From Paenibacillus odorifer (GTDB lineage Bacteria > Bacillota > Bacilli > Paenibacillales > Paenibacillaceae), in NCBI RefSeq assembly GCF_000758725.1, contig NZ_CP009428.1:4216001-4280000 (forward strand): DNA of 64,000 nucleotides, written 5' to 3'. The notes beneath the pieces were generated by a model, which did not search any database, was not told the DNA's origin, and saw only the letters and a program-made list of their open reading frames with translations. Both the position numbers and the translations under genes were made by a program. Position 1 is the stretch's first letter. The number at the start of each line of letters is the position of its first letter. Of the stretch, positions 46,394-55,319 are shown piece after piece.

Positions 46394-46534
46394 TTGAATC
46401 CTCCTCTAGCAGATTTTGTTAAGTACGTTACTAGTTTAAAGGAGGATTGTTTGCGGGAGCAGCACCTATTCTCTTATTTTATATTAAATTCTATGCATAT
46501 TTTGTCTTGACCTGTGCTACTGATATTTGTAAAA

Positions 46535-46559
46535 AAGGGGCGCCCTAGGGCGCCCCCTT
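46535..46559. terminator. GC-rich terminator
   Basis: GGGGCGCCC-TA-GGGCGCCCC is a perfect stem flanked by A and T runs, just after the crystallin-like gene stop. Confidence 0.9.
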
Positions 46560-46566
46560 TGCATTA

Positions 46567-46941
46567 TTATTGTCTTATTACGAGGACATCTCGAGGCGCT
46601 CTACCAGTTCTTTGAATTTGCGAAATTTCGGAGCTTGTAAGGATACGTCCTACCAATATCAACGAAGATGTGACATTGTTAAAGTTAAAATTATTCAAGT
46701 TCGCTACGTTTTGGCTGCCACGGAACACACGGAACGATCCCTGAAAGTTAATTCGCGAAAAAAGCACAAGCGTTACTTGAGAGCTTTCCACAACATTTCT
46801 GAGACGGAAACTCGAGAGAACGTTGTTAAACCGAAACGCTCCAAGATCACGAACCGCAACTCCTCCACGTCTGAATCGAATCCGACGATTGGTAAAATTA
46901 GTACCCGACCAAAGAGTAAGACGTATATCACTGTTAGCCAA
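46567..46941 (-). CDS. Beta/gamma-crystallin-like small protein
   Basis: The product is 124 residues, basic, with no cysteine and no signal peptide. Two Greek-key-like repeats are visible: LGAFRFNNVLSSFRL near residue 33 and LNNFNFNNVTSSLIL near residue 82, each preceded by a strand of the kind LFSRINFQGSFRVFRG. The FxG and SS positions are those of crystallin motifs, which often bind calcium. The start is TTG at 46941 with AAAGGAG 9 bases upstream. Role unknown; it could be a structural or spore/surface protein. Confidence 0.65.
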   Translation of the reverse strand: MANSDIRLTLWSGTNFTNRRIRFRRGGVAVRDLGAFRFNNVLSSFRLRNVVESSQVTLVLFSRINFQGSFRVFRGSQNVANLNNFNFNNVTSSLILVGRILTSSEISQIQRTGRAPRDVLVIRQ

Positions 46942-47477
46942 CTAAATCAACTCCTTTTCTGAGATTGATATAGTTTATTACTAACTTCAAAGAACGGTAC
47001 AAGACAAATACAGTTGTACAAATGTTTGTTTTTCAGATTTCCCTATGGTGGTATTATCCAAATAACCGTATCGAGCCTCGGATATGTTAGCAATTGAAGT
47101 GATTTTTACAGTTATATTCGTCTAACTATTAGACACTTTCTTATACGTTAGGTGCGAATATGAAAAGAATAATTCAAGCATTCGGGTATTTAGGTAGTAC
47201 AATTTTGGCTGCAGCTTTACTATCATGGATCTGCGTATTTTTGATTCACGGCTTACCTGGTGTCTATGCATGGATGGCACTTAAATTTTTCATCCCCATT
47301 CTAGGTTTCGTAGGACCCAACCCAAACCCTCTTGCCGATTCTGGCCGAAGGTCTGCCGTTATACTTTGACGGAACAAAAGTCACGCCAATGCGCAATGAA
47401 TCATGATCTGGTAAAAAGTGAGGCTATCTTTCTGAGGAGTTCCGTAGGAGGAATGGACAGCTTCAACAACTAAAAAA
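46942..47477. other. Poorly coding gap with possible gene debris
   Basis: The gap holds only a short frame at 47160-47369. After it, overlapping frames at about 47320-47400 encode protein-like stretches (AEGLPLYFDGTKVTPM) without starts, which looks like a decayed gene. Minus-strand promoter elements for the crystallin-like gene are presumably at its left end. Confidence 0.35.
47160..47369 (+). CDS. Short hydrophobic hypothetical protein (doubtful)
   Basis: The frame is 69 codons. Residues 8-32 form a membrane segment (GYLGSTILAAALLSWICVFLI), a second hydrophobic stretch follows, and the tail is Pro/Asn/Ser-rich. Only a weak AGGTG precedes the ATG. It could be the start of a decayed membrane protein rather than a functional gene. 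Confidence 0.25.
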   Translation: MKRIIQAFGYLGSTILAAALLSWICVFLIHGLPGVYAWMALKFFIPILGFVGPNPNPLADSGRRSAVIL

Positions 47478-47512
47478 AGGCGTTAACGGATGCCTAAGCC
47501 CCGTCAACGCCT
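47478..47512 (-). terminator. Terminator of the metallophosphatase gene
   Basis: AGGCGTTAACGG and CCGTCAACGCCT form a 12-bp stem with one mismatch, followed on the minus strand by seven T residues. Confidence 0.85.
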
Positions 47513-47523
47513 CCTCTATCCTT

Positions 47524-50112
47524 TCATTGTATTCCTGCCTCTGCTGGAAGCGAGTTATTTCTTGTCCCCACTGCTTTAATAACGAAATTGTAGGCTTTAG
47601 CAGAATCTATGCCGTTTAATGTATAGCTGTAACTCGTCTGACCGCTTACCGTCGGTACATACACGCTCCAGTTTGTGCTGACTTTATCATTTTTCTCGTA
47701 AATCCGGTAACCTCGCACCGGCTCAGAACTATTTGCTGGCGCTTTCCAAGAAAGAACTGCACGGTTCCCTGACTGTCTTACTGCGCTTGGATTTTGGACA
47801 ATGCCGGGTTTGACATCAGTCCGTTTAATACTGTAAGCATCATAGACGGCAAGGGGTTTATCTTTAACTGCTGTGTAGGATGTGAATTTCAGCACGTCGC
47901 TTGTAATGGAAACATCCACGAACATTTTCTTGTTGGGCTGATCGTTTTTTGCTGCAAAAAAAGTGTCTGCATCTGGATTAATAGCATAGAATTTCGAAGC
48001 TGCCGAGTTGCCCATTAGATATACGGTCCCTTTGGGATTCAGCACATTTCCTTGCTCATCGGTAATGACATTCTTAATCGGAACGTTGTTCAGCATTTGA
48101 AAAGACCTCATATACATATGGTCATGACCTTCAAAAACCATATCCACACCCAGCTCATCAAATACAGGAATCAGATATTTCCGGTAAAATTCTACCCGGT
48201 CGCTTTCTGCCGAAGCATTATCCCCTGAAGAATACGCTCCCTTATGCATCGAGACAAATTTCCACTTTTTATCGGTCTTTGCCACCTGATTCCGCATCCA
48301 TTCCAATTGTTTGGTGAACTGAATATCCGCTTTGTATGGCTTGACCTCCCCTTCGTACTGGGAATTGATCTGCATAAACAGGGCATCGCCGTATTCGAAA
48401 GCATATACCGAACCGTCATGAGCACCCGTCCCGACATCTTTTGGAAGATTAAAATGGTTATAGAAGTTGTTATTCGGATAATCTTCTATCTCATGGTTGC
48501 CGATAATCGGTGCAAATGGCACATTGGCAAATTCCTTTTTCGGCACACCCAAGAACCACTGCCACAGCTGCTCCAGATCACCGTCATCCGTTAGATCCCC
48601 TGTAAGAAGAACAAACTTGGGATCTACCGTTTTCTCAATAGCTCTCTTAAAAGTATCCTGCCACAGATCAAAATTCGATTTACTTGAGCCTTGGGTGTCG
48701 GTTACATAGAGGAAATGGAAATCCTGATTATCCGCCTTGTCCGTGGTAAAAGAACCCGCCTCGCTCCAGCCGTCCGCATCACCGTTACCGGCCCGGTAGA
48801 TATATTGGGTTCCAGGCTTAAGACCGCTTGCAATAACCTTGTGGCTGGCGAACTTTTTATACTTTTTAGAACTTCTGTCTCCTGATGTCATTAAGGTTTC
48901 AATAACTGTTGAGCTGCCCTCATAAGAAGCTGCCAGTTGTTCCGGAAACTCGCTTCCTCCCGCATTGGAGGCCTCCACTACTTGCACTACTGTACCTCTG
49001 ACGGTTTCGGCTGTATACCAGTCAAAGGCGATACTTGTCTTTGGGTCCCCGTTAAAAGTCATGTTCAGCAGCGTTGGTGTTTTGATGCCGGTATCCGGAG
49101 ACTTTGTCTTAAAGCTCCAGGTAATATCGTTCTCAGGTGTCCGGCCATCCGCAGTCCCCTTAACAAGCTCTTTAGGGACGGTCACGTTGTAAGTTTTGCC
49201 GGCAGTAAAATTAGGGTGGCTGACTCTGACTGTGTCTTGACCGAGGAGCGAAGCAGAAATGTTATTAAGAGGGAGATTGTTTTCCGTGATTACAACTTGA
49301 TAACCACTGTCGAGACTGATCGCTTTGTTAAACTTCACTGTGATCTCTGCGTTAAGGGAAACATCTGCAGCCCCTGAAGCGGGAGTTTTGCTTACCTCAA
49401 GTGTGGGAGTGTCCCCAGGTTCGCCGCTGCTGCGTGTTCCTTTAATTATCACATCTTTGATTCTGCTTGAGCCTGAGCTGGACACCGTTCCCCCGCTTAC
49501 ACTTTTCGCAGAGTTTACCACCCAGCGGATATAGAGTACATCTTGATTGTTTGTTCCCGCAGGCAAAGCGAGGTTAGTTAATTTGCAGGAATTATTGGAA
49601 CAATTAAAATTGTTCTGGGCTAAAACAAGGTTGCCGCCCGTAACATCTGTCCATTCCTGTTGATCTATACTGTATTGCACCTTAAAATCCCTGGGTCCTG
49701 TACTTGAAGAAGTTTGCTGTGAAGAGAGGAAGATACCTTCGAAACCTTTGGTAGAAAGCGTGGCAAGCCAGTATTTCAGGCCCGTTCCTTCATGCCACCC
49801 CTGGTTGCGTACGCTGTTCTCACCTAACTCATAGGTGTACGCATTCGTATTAGTTCCTACATCACGAATGGATGAAGCCGTCTGATATACCCCGCCTGTA
49901 GCCGGAAATACACCGTTCTCGCCTTTGTCTTTAAAAATCCACTGGGCAATCGTTTCCTGAACTGCAGTTGCTTCGCTTGCAAGATCTTCCTCATTTCCCT
50001 CTCTTCCTGCTGAGACAAACCCGGTCAACTCCATGGCAAGCAGCAAACCTATAACCATTAGACTGATTACCTTGTAAAATCTATTTTTGAGATAAGATTG
50101 GTTGTTATCCAT
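47524..50112 (-). CDS. Secreted multidomain purple-acid-phosphatase-like metallophosphoesterase
   Basis: The product is 862 residues. Signal peptide (residues 15-36). An N-terminal domain of about 190 residues with a two-Cys loop (NCSNNSC); an SbsA-like Ig domain (about 240-340); a purple acid phosphatase N-terminal domain (about 345-460); the calcineurin-like phosphoesterase (about 465-700) with FLYVTDTQG, LLTGDLTDDG, IGNHEIED, SMHKG and FEGHDHMYMR metal motifs; and a C-terminal fibronectin III domain (about 770-860). It probably hydrolyses phosphate esters or nucleotides outside the cell. GGGAG precedes the ATG. Confidence 0.92.
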   Translation of the reverse strand: MDNNQSYLKNRFYKVISLMVIGLLLAMELTGFVSAGREGNEEDLASEATAVQETIAQWIFKDKGENGVFPATGGVYQTASSIRDVGTNTNAYTYELGENSVRNQGWHEGTGLKYWLATLSTKGFEGIFLSSQQTSSSTGPRDFKVQYSIDQQEWTDVTGGNLVLAQNNFNCSNNSCKLTNLALPAGTNNQDVLYIRWVVNSAKSVSGGTVSSSGSSRIKDVIIKGTRSSGEPGDTPTLEVSKTPASGAADVSLNAEITVKFNKAISLDSGYQVVITENNLPLNNISASLLGQDTVRVSHPNFTAGKTYNVTVPKELVKGTADGRTPENDITWSFKTKSPDTGIKTPTLLNMTFNGDPKTSIAFDWYTAETVRGTVVQVVEASNAGGSEFPEQLAASYEGSSTVIETLMTSGDRSSKKYKKFASHKVIASGLKPGTQYIYRAGNGDADGWSEAGSFTTDKADNQDFHFLYVTDTQGSSKSNFDLWQDTFKRAIEKTVDPKFVLLTGDLTDDGDLEQLWQWFLGVPKKEFANVPFAPIIGNHEIEDYPNNNFYNHFNLPKDVGTGAHDGSVYAFEYGDALFMQINSQYEGEVKPYKADIQFTKQLEWMRNQVAKTDKKWKFVSMHKGAYSSGDNASAESDRVEFYRKYLIPVFDELGVDMVFEGHDHMYMRSFQMLNNVPIKNVITDEQGNVLNPKGTVYLMGNSAASKFYAINPDADTFFAAKNDQPNKKMFVDVSITSDVLKFTSYTAVKDKPLAVYDAYSIKRTDVKPGIVQNPSAVRQSGNRAVLSWKAPANSSEPVRGYRIYEKNDKVSTNWSVYVPTVSGQTSYSYTLNGIDSAKAYNFVIKAVGTRNNSLPAEAGIQ

Positions 50113-50200
50113 TCAGCCCATCTCCCTCTTCCTTAATCTCACTTATCATCGAACCGCAGTCACCGAGAAGAACGGTGGTTCTACTGCCCTTACATTCCTG

Positions 50201-51109
50201 TTATTGGAGTTCCCAGTCGGTGACTTGAAGAATTGCCGAATCTGCACCTTTCAGGTCTGTCTCTCCCATGTTCAGCAAATTACTCCACTGCTTCACACGG
50301 TTCTTGCCGTTAGGCGGAGAGTTGTACTCATTAGTATCCACAATCTTGGTCCGTTCTTTATAAAATTTGGTCATGAAAGTCTTCTCATCCGTGCTACTTC
50401 CGGATTTACCCAAAAGCCCTTGAAGGGTCTCGGAGCCGCCGGTAGCTCCATGGTTCAGCGCTGCATCCACGAAGGAACCAATAGTTAATGCCGAGTTAAA
50501 ACCGCGTTTGCGGGCCTGCTCCACACTGTATTTAATATAGATATTGTAGAACGTTTTCCACATAGCCTCTCTCCACTCGGGATCATCTTGCAAATTGCCG
50601 ATTTTTCTACAGAAGCTCTCTTCGCTTTCATTGATCTCGAGGATCTTCCCTTTCATCGAACCCTTAACACCGATCCGGGCCAATGCACCTTTAACCGAAG
50701 GATTACTCGCGCCTTTAGCAGCGTCATATGCCTTGAACAGATCCGGACCGTCAGGACCGGTATCATTTGAGCCGCCTGTAGTTGCACCAAATATTCCAAT
50801 CGTATACCCGCGGTCATCATCAATATCTTCACAATATCCGTAAAAATCGATCCAGTTCAGATCGTCCTGCTCCGGTTTGTTGACAAGCATCATAATATTG
50901 TTCCACTGCTCACCATCCAGTCCTGTGTTGTCACGCAAGAATTGAAGTGTTGCCGGTGAGAAGTTAGAATCAGGGTTCCCTGCCGCATAACTTTTCTGTT
51001 GAGATGTTTTGGACAGACAGCCATAAGAAAAAATCATTGAAAAACTGAGCAGAATCATCAATGAAAATTTCATCTTCTTGGAAACCTTACTCTTCGTTGA
51101 ATTTAGCAC
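50201..51109 (-). CDS. csn: Chitosanase, glycoside hydrolase family 46
   Basis: The product is 302 residues, starting at GTG 51109 with AAAGGAG 8 bases upstream. Signal peptide with a Cys at the lipobox-like SYGC, then mature GH46 very like the B. circulans MH-K1 enzyme: TGLDGEQWNNIM holds the catalytic Glu and the YGYCEDIDDDRGYTIG segment the catalytic Asp; FGATTGGSNDTGPDGPDLFK and GATGGSETLQGLL are family hallmarks. It cleaves chitosan outside the cell. A cre-like palindrome lies just before the ribosome site, and an AraC regulator is divergent. Confidence 0.95.
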   Translation of the reverse strand: MLNSTKSKVSKKMKFSLMILLSFSMIFSYGCLSKTSQQKSYAAGNPDSNFSPATLQFLRDNTGLDGEQWNNIMMLVNKPEQDDLNWIDFYGYCEDIDDDRGYTIGIFGATTGGSNDTGPDGPDLFKAYDAAKGASNPSVKGALARIGVKGSMKGKILEINESEESFCRKIGNLQDDPEWREAMWKTFYNIYIKYSVEQARKRGFNSALTIGSFVDAALNHGATGGSETLQGLLGKSGSSTDEKTFMTKFYKERTKIVDTNEYNSPPNGKNRVKQWSNLLNMGETDLKGADSAILQVTDWELQ

Positions 51110-51132
51110 CGCAATCTCTCCTTTAATTGAAT

Positions 51133-51156
51133 AGTTTAAGCGCTTTAACTTTTAGC
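51133..51156. repeat. 24-base exact repeat, copy 2 (cre-like palindrome before csn)
   Basis: It is identical to 44701-44724. The palindrome AGTTTAAGCGCTTTAACT lies about 24 bases upstream of the csn start codon, where a bound repressor could block transcription. It fits the cre consensus at 12 of 14 core positions. Confidence 0.6.
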
Positions 51157-51190
51157 GGCAGTGAACCTTATCCCCAACCCATCTGAGCAT
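51152..51190 (-). CDS. Possible 12-residue leader peptide before csn
   Basis: AAAGGAGG is followed after 6-7 bases by ATG and a short frame MLRWVGDKVHCR ending in TAA that overlaps the cre-like repeat. The ribosome site is as strong as any in the window, but the frame may be fortuitous. Confidence 0.3.
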   Translation of the reverse strand: MLRWVGDKVHCR

Positions 51191-51203
51191 GACAGCCCTC
51201 CTT

Positions 51204-51220
51204 TTACCAACACTTGGTAA
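51204..51220. promoter_or_regulatory. Palindromic operator candidate between csn and the AraC gene
   Basis: TTACCAA-CAC-TTGGTAA is a perfect 7-bp inverted repeat in the divergent regulatory region. Confidence 0.45.
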
Positions 51221-51344
51221 TTCAGTTCAAGCTTATCTCAAAAAGTTTGTCCAAACAGCACGTATTTTCTTGTATTTATTAATTTTTATACATATGTTGC
51301 TACAAACCATAGATTAAGTCTACAATCCTCTTAGGAGGTGCTGA

Positions 51345-52184
51345 ATGAAGCCGGTATTTTATGAGTCTACTCTTTTTGACATCAGCCGCAAGAAACAGGT
51401 ATACACCAGCATGCCTGCAAGACACTATCATGATGCATATGAGATTCTGTATTTAATATCCGGGGATTTTTATTATTTTATAGGGGACAGAACCTATCAG
51501 GTTGCGGGCGGAACACTGCTATTTATGGATATTCACGAAATGCACAAACTGGTCAATTCAGGCTGCAATATGTATGAGCGGGTAACACTCCTGTTTAAAA
51601 AAGAATTCCTGCAGCATTTCTGCACCGGCAGTCAATGTGAGGAACTGCTCGAATTGTTCAAAAGTGATTACCGCGCTTTGAAGATGACCGGGATGGATCA
51701 ATATTTCATCGAACAGCTTTTTCAGAAAATGATCCAGGAGGGGAAGAAGCAAGCCCGCGGATATGAACAGTACCAACAAATATTATTGGTGGAGCTGCTC
51801 CTCTATCTTAATCGTAAACTATTTGACAGCCGCGTAGCTTCATTTGTAGAATCCAATCGTACACATAAGAAAGTCCTGGACATCGTTAATTATGTAAATC
51901 AACATTATATGGAACCGCTCAAGCTCTGTGAGATTTCACGGCAATTCGACATAAGCTCTTCCTACCTTTGCCGCACTTTTAAAGAATCCACCGGGTTCAG
52001 CTTCATTGAATATATCAATAATATCCGCATCAAAAAAGCGCGTGATTTGCTGGTTGGCTCTTCGTTTAATGTTACTGAAATTGCGGGAATGGTTGGGTTT
52101 GATAACACCTCCCATTTTGGACGAACCTTCAAATTAATAATGGGCATCTCGCCGCTCTGCTTCCGCAAACAATTTAAGTCTTAA
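51345..52184 (+). CDS. AraC-family regulator with cupin sensor domain
   Basis: The product is 279 residues. Residues 20-110 form an AraC-type cupin (PARHYHDAYEILYLISGDFYYF split over residues 24-45, and LLFMDIHEMHKL). C-terminal two-helix-turn-helix domain: LCEISRQFDISSSYLCRTFKE and ITEIAGMVGFDNTSHFGRTFK-type motifs, ending with PLCFRKQF. AGGAGG precedes the ATG. It probably responds to an amino sugar and controls the divergent chitosanase gene. Confidence 0.9.
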   Translation: MKPVFYESTLFDISRKKQVYTSMPARHYHDAYEILYLISGDFYYFIGDRTYQVAGGTLLFMDIHEMHKLVNSGCNMYERVTLLFKKEFLQHFCTGSQCEELLELFKSDYRALKMTGMDQYFIEQLFQKMIQEGKKQARGYEQYQQILLVELLLYLNRKLFDSRVASFVESNRTHKKVLDIVNYVNQHYMEPLKLCEISRQFDISSSYLCRTFKESTGFSFIEYINNIRIKKARDLLVGSSFNVTEIAGMVGFDNTSHFGRTFKLIMGISPLCFRKQFKS

Positions 52185-52205
52185 AATCAAAATCACTGGA
52201 ATACG

Positions 52206-52856
52206 TCAAGACATTTCATCAAGCCGGACAAATTGCAGGTTTCTTGCCTGTAGTTGGTTCAGAACTTCTTCTAAAGCTTGCAGCATAAAATAAGGAGCAT
52301 GCCGGTCCGCGCCCGCAGTCTCACCGCTGTCGTGAAGTAAAACAACGGAGCCATCGGTGATTCCACCTAATAGAATGGCCTGCATCCGGGTTTGACAGGC
52401 CCGGATGTTCCAGTCGCCCGCCTTCAGGGACCATAAAACAATTCGATACTGCTTGTGCCGAAAGAAATCAAATAGATTGATTAATCCCCAGGGTGGACGG
52501 TAATGATTGGGTCTGATTCCGACAATAGACTCTATAATATCAGCGGAGCGATCCAGATGTTCTCGCCTAACAGTACTGGGCAGCATCAGCCAGTTAGATG
52601 TATGGCAATAATTATGGATGCCAATCTGATGGTCTTCCCGATCCATTCTTCTGATCAGATCTGGATACTGCTCCGCTCGCGATCCAAGCACGAAAAAAGT
52701 AGCCTTCACTTGATGTAACTTCAATAAATCCAGCAATTCCGGCGTATATTTCGGATGTGGCCCATCATCAAAAGTGAATGCCACCTGTTTTTTTACCGTT
52801 CCTTTGCGAAAGACACCAAAGCCGCTCACTCGCGTAATCAAACTTGGAATAAACAT
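52206..52856 (-). CDS. Polysaccharide deacetylase (NodB homology domain)
   Basis: From the ATG at 52856 there are 216 residues with full catalytic motifs: AFTFDDGPHP (motif 1), IGIHNYCHTSN (His-x3-His-like motif 2), YRPPWG (motif 3) and VVLLHDSG (motif 5). It deacetylates a GlcNAc polymer such as peptidoglycan or chitin. The frame continues upstream to 52916 and encodes a hydrophobic N-terminus (LTYLIGGILCAATLYMF) of the kind found in membrane-anchored relatives. There AAGGAGG lies 7 bases before an ATA codon at 52904 rather than an ATG, so the natural start may be non-standard or mutated. Confidence 0.88.
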   Translation of the reverse strand: MFIPSLITRVSGFGVFRKGTVKKQVAFTFDDGPHPKYTPELLDLLKLHQVKATFFVLGSRAEQYPDLIRRMDREDHQIGIHNYCHTSNWLMLPSTVRREHLDRSADIIESIVGIRPNHYRPPWGLINLFDFFRHKQYRIVLWSLKAGDWNIRACQTRMQAILLGGITDGSVVLLHDSGETAGADRHAPYFMLQALEEVLNQLQARNLQFVRLDEMS

Positions 52857-52934
52857 GTAAAGAGTAGCGGCACATAGTATTCCTCCTATCAGATATGTAA
52901 GTATGATTACACCTCCTTATAACAAGCCTAAGTC

Positions 52935-53540
52935 CTATCCAGAGTAGTTCTGTCCGGGTGAGAATCGATTTTTCAGTGAGGCGCGTGAATGGATCAGTAA
53001 CATCGGGACCAGTTGCTCTGTTCGCCGATTGATTCTTTGTCTCCCTTCCGGATGCATGGTAGACAGCAGCAATCGAAGATAGATGGTGGTGATGCGTTCG
53101 AAAACGCCGGACTTTATATTTTGTTGTTCAAAACCAAGACCGTGTGTTAATCCCCGATGGAGCAGTGTAATCCCCAATAAAGCCTTGACCTGCCTGAACT
53201 CGGACTGCGATTCGAAGGCTTCATTGATTTGGTGCATTGATTTGCGCAGCATGCGAGCCGTTTGCAGTGCGGCACGATCCGATCCTTCGGACCGGATCAA
53301 CTTCAGGATTCTTTCATTGTCGAGGTGGAGTTCTCCCACCCACTCTCCCTGATTGATGACCGTGGCGTCTTGGCATACAATAGGCTGTCCCCGGTGCTTT
53401 TTTAGCATCACGGTACATATTCCAAAGCGTGACTTATGCGATCCGCGAAAATGTGAAAGCAACGCAAAAGCTTTTTCCCACATCATCCAGACGGACTGCA
53501 CCGTGTTTTTACGTATTTTGAAACCCAACTCATTCACCAT
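52935..53540 (-). CDS. YkoP-like protein
   Basis: The product is 201 residues with no signal peptide. GICTVMLKKHRGQPIVCQDA, INQGEWVGELHLDN and the following helical region resemble B. subtilis YkoP. Such genes commonly stand beside polysaccharide deacetylase genes, as here (19 bases upstream of that frame). Function unknown. Start uncertain: the first ATG has AAGG immediately before it, and GTG or TTG codons within 5 residues are alternatives. Confidence 0.65.
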   Translation of the reverse strand: MVNELGFKIRKNTVQSVWMMWEKAFALLSHFRGSHKSRFGICTVMLKKHRGQPIVCQDATVINQGEWVGELHLDNERILKLIRSEGSDRAALQTARMLRKSMHQINEAFESQSEFRQVKALLGITLLHRGLTHGLGFEQQNIKSGVFERITTIYLRLLLSTMHPEGRQRINRRTEQLVPMLLIHSRASLKNRFSPGQNYSG

Positions 53541-53713
53541 CCTTAAAACGGTTATTGTCTCTCATTTCATCCATTGTACCTAACGGAACTTTCTTTTTTT
53601 CTAACGTCTACTTATATTTGACGCTATACACCGGAATTTCTCTGCGTGTATATCAAATTTCCATACAATTATTTTCATTAAGTCTAAATTTTTGGCATCC
53701 AACTACATAAAGA

Positions 53714-53741
53714 AAAACCCATGTCTCTTGGACATGAGTTT
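53714..53741 (-). terminator. Terminator of the DUF4901-like gene
   Basis: AAACTCATGTC and GACATGGGTTT form the stem on the minus strand, followed by TTCTTT. Confidence 0.75.
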
Positions 53742-53781
53742 CGGAAGTTATCTTTTTGACTAAATCAATCTGGTTTCACTA

Positions 53782-55050
53782 TCAATCCAAACTACCCAAC
53801 TCCACCACATCTCCGCTAGTAGCCTTCACTGCAAAATCACAATCCAGCTTCCCGCACAGCACATACTTCTTCTGCCCAGGATTATACACATAGACGGGTG
53901 TTAATTCGAACCATCCCCTGAGCTTGTCATAAGCTTCGTCATGGCTCACAGCAATTTCCCCTTCGCTCTGGAACTCATCAAACGTATCGAGCATTAACTT
54001 GTTATCCATATAATCTATAACCTTATAATTTTTCGTATCGATAAACAGGAGGATCTTACGCTGAAAAATACGATTACTTGGCGCATTCCTCCTCAATGTC
54101 GCTTGAATATGTCCTCTTTCCCGATGTAAAGTCTTCAGAATCCATTGTCCGGATTCATCCGGATAGAGCTGGCTTAAACCAGCTTCGACTGCGGCTATAC
54201 ATTGGGCTTGTTCTACGTCTGTGATTGAAAATGAATCTGGATGCGGCTCACGTGCTACTGCCTGTTCGATTGTAACTACTTCTTGCAGACGGATCTCCGT
54301 CCTTGCGAACTGTTCCGTGTCCACTTGCTCCCAATGTATTACTTGATCAATATTCAGTCGTGCTCTCGTACCTGATATCATCTCAAATGGAATTGTGGTT
54401 GTTCCATCATTTGTAATGTAGATTTCTTCTATCCCATAGATCGGCAGGAGATGCTTCATCTCGTACACTGGATATTCGATAAGCTGTAGTTGTTTTTTCG
54501 CCAGTGGCTCTACCGCTTGAAGCGTGAGAGAATAATGCTCTTTGTGCACAAGGGAGCTAGAAGGAAACTGGCCATATACACTATAAAAAATAATCCTACC
54601 TTCCGCATCGAAGCGTAATTCCATTCGCCCGCCGGGGGAGATGGGGATACCGTCTATACATTCGGCAAAATGATATTCTCCTCTTTCTTCCTTCAATAGG
54701 TAGAATTGTTTACCATATTCAAGCCCTACTTCAGCTTCCATCCACTGAATAACGCCGTTTATTTCAATGTTTTGGAATGGTGTTCGATTTGCATAAGATT
54801 TCCCTCCAACAAAAATAACACTTTTATAGTTGCGGGATAGTAAGTCAAGCGTAATGACTGCAGTTCCTTCCGGATTATAATCCTCCTTCCATTCCTTAAT
54901 GTGAGAAGGAAACCATTCCATACTAAGCAAATAGTCGGTTTCTCCCAGCATCGTAACTTCGCGATAAATTTCATTTGTATGTAAGTAGTAGTTGTCCAAT
55001 CCATAGGTTTGCTGTGTAGCATTAACTAGTTCTTTGATTCGGAAATCCAT
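53782..55050 (-). CDS. YcdB/YcdC-like (DUF4901) domain protein
   Basis: The product is about 422 residues, without signal peptide or membrane helix, so cytoplasmic. Two similar halves of PepSY-like character are visible (about 90-200 and 270-420). The closing segment PVYVYNPGQKKYVLCGKLDC, then VKATSGDVVELG, is the part I associate with the DUF4901/YcdB family. Function unknown. The chosen start is the ATG at 55050 with GGGGTG at 8 bases. Confidence 0.55.
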   Translation of the reverse strand: MDFRIKELVNATQQTYGLDNYYLHTNEIYREVTMLGETDYLLSMEWFPSHIKEWKEDYNPEGTAVITLDLLSRNYKSVIFVGGKSYANRTPFQNIEINGVIQWMEAEVGLEYGKQFYLLKEERGEYHFAECIDGIPISPGGRMELRFDAEGRIIFYSVYGQFPSSSLVHKEHYSLTLQAVEPLAKKQLQLIEYPVYEMKHLLPIYGIEEIYITNDGTTTIPFEMISGTRARLNIDQVIHWEQVDTEQFARTEIRLQEVVTIEQAVAREPHPDSFSITDVEQAQCIAAVEAGLSQLYPDESGQWILKTLHRERGHIQATLRRNAPSNRIFQRKILLFIDTKNYKVIDYMDNKLMLDTFDEFQSEGEIAVSHDEAYDKLRGWFELTPVYVYNPGQKKYVLCGKLDCDFAVKATSGDVVELGSLD

Positions 55051-55319
55051 ATCAGTGCACCCCACAAAATTGATGCCTATATCATATCATTACTTAGCAA
55101 TGATTATGAAGCGCAACGAATCATATCTGCTACATATTCTAAGAGCTTATGTAATGGGTTTTGCTGGTGTTCAGAAAATGATCAGTAGCTTGGGGTTTAA
55201 TAATGCAGAGTGTATCAATCTATTGTACCAAGTCAGGGAAATTCACCCTACTGACTTACAACCTTGCCAGAATACTAAACATGTATAGTGAACACATATT
55301 TTAATGGAGGTATATCATC

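Noticed and set aside
46394..46530. PhoP-box repeats upstream of the alkaline phosphatase
   Set aside because: Only one TTAACA-like hexamer is present; spaced direct repeats are missing.
46570..46962. 130-codon frame opposite the crystallin-like gene
   Set aside because: It mirrors the minus-strand gene, which has repeats with family motifs and a good ribosome site; the antisense frame shows neither.
48937..49377. 146-codon antisense frame inside the metallophosphatase gene
   Set aside because: Lies wholly within a well-supported gene, lacks a ribosome site and shows no domain.
55034..55288. 84-codon plus-strand frame before the HhH-like gene
   Set aside because: No ribosome site before either ATG, overlap with the opposite gene start, and no protein-like pattern; left out as probably fortuitous.
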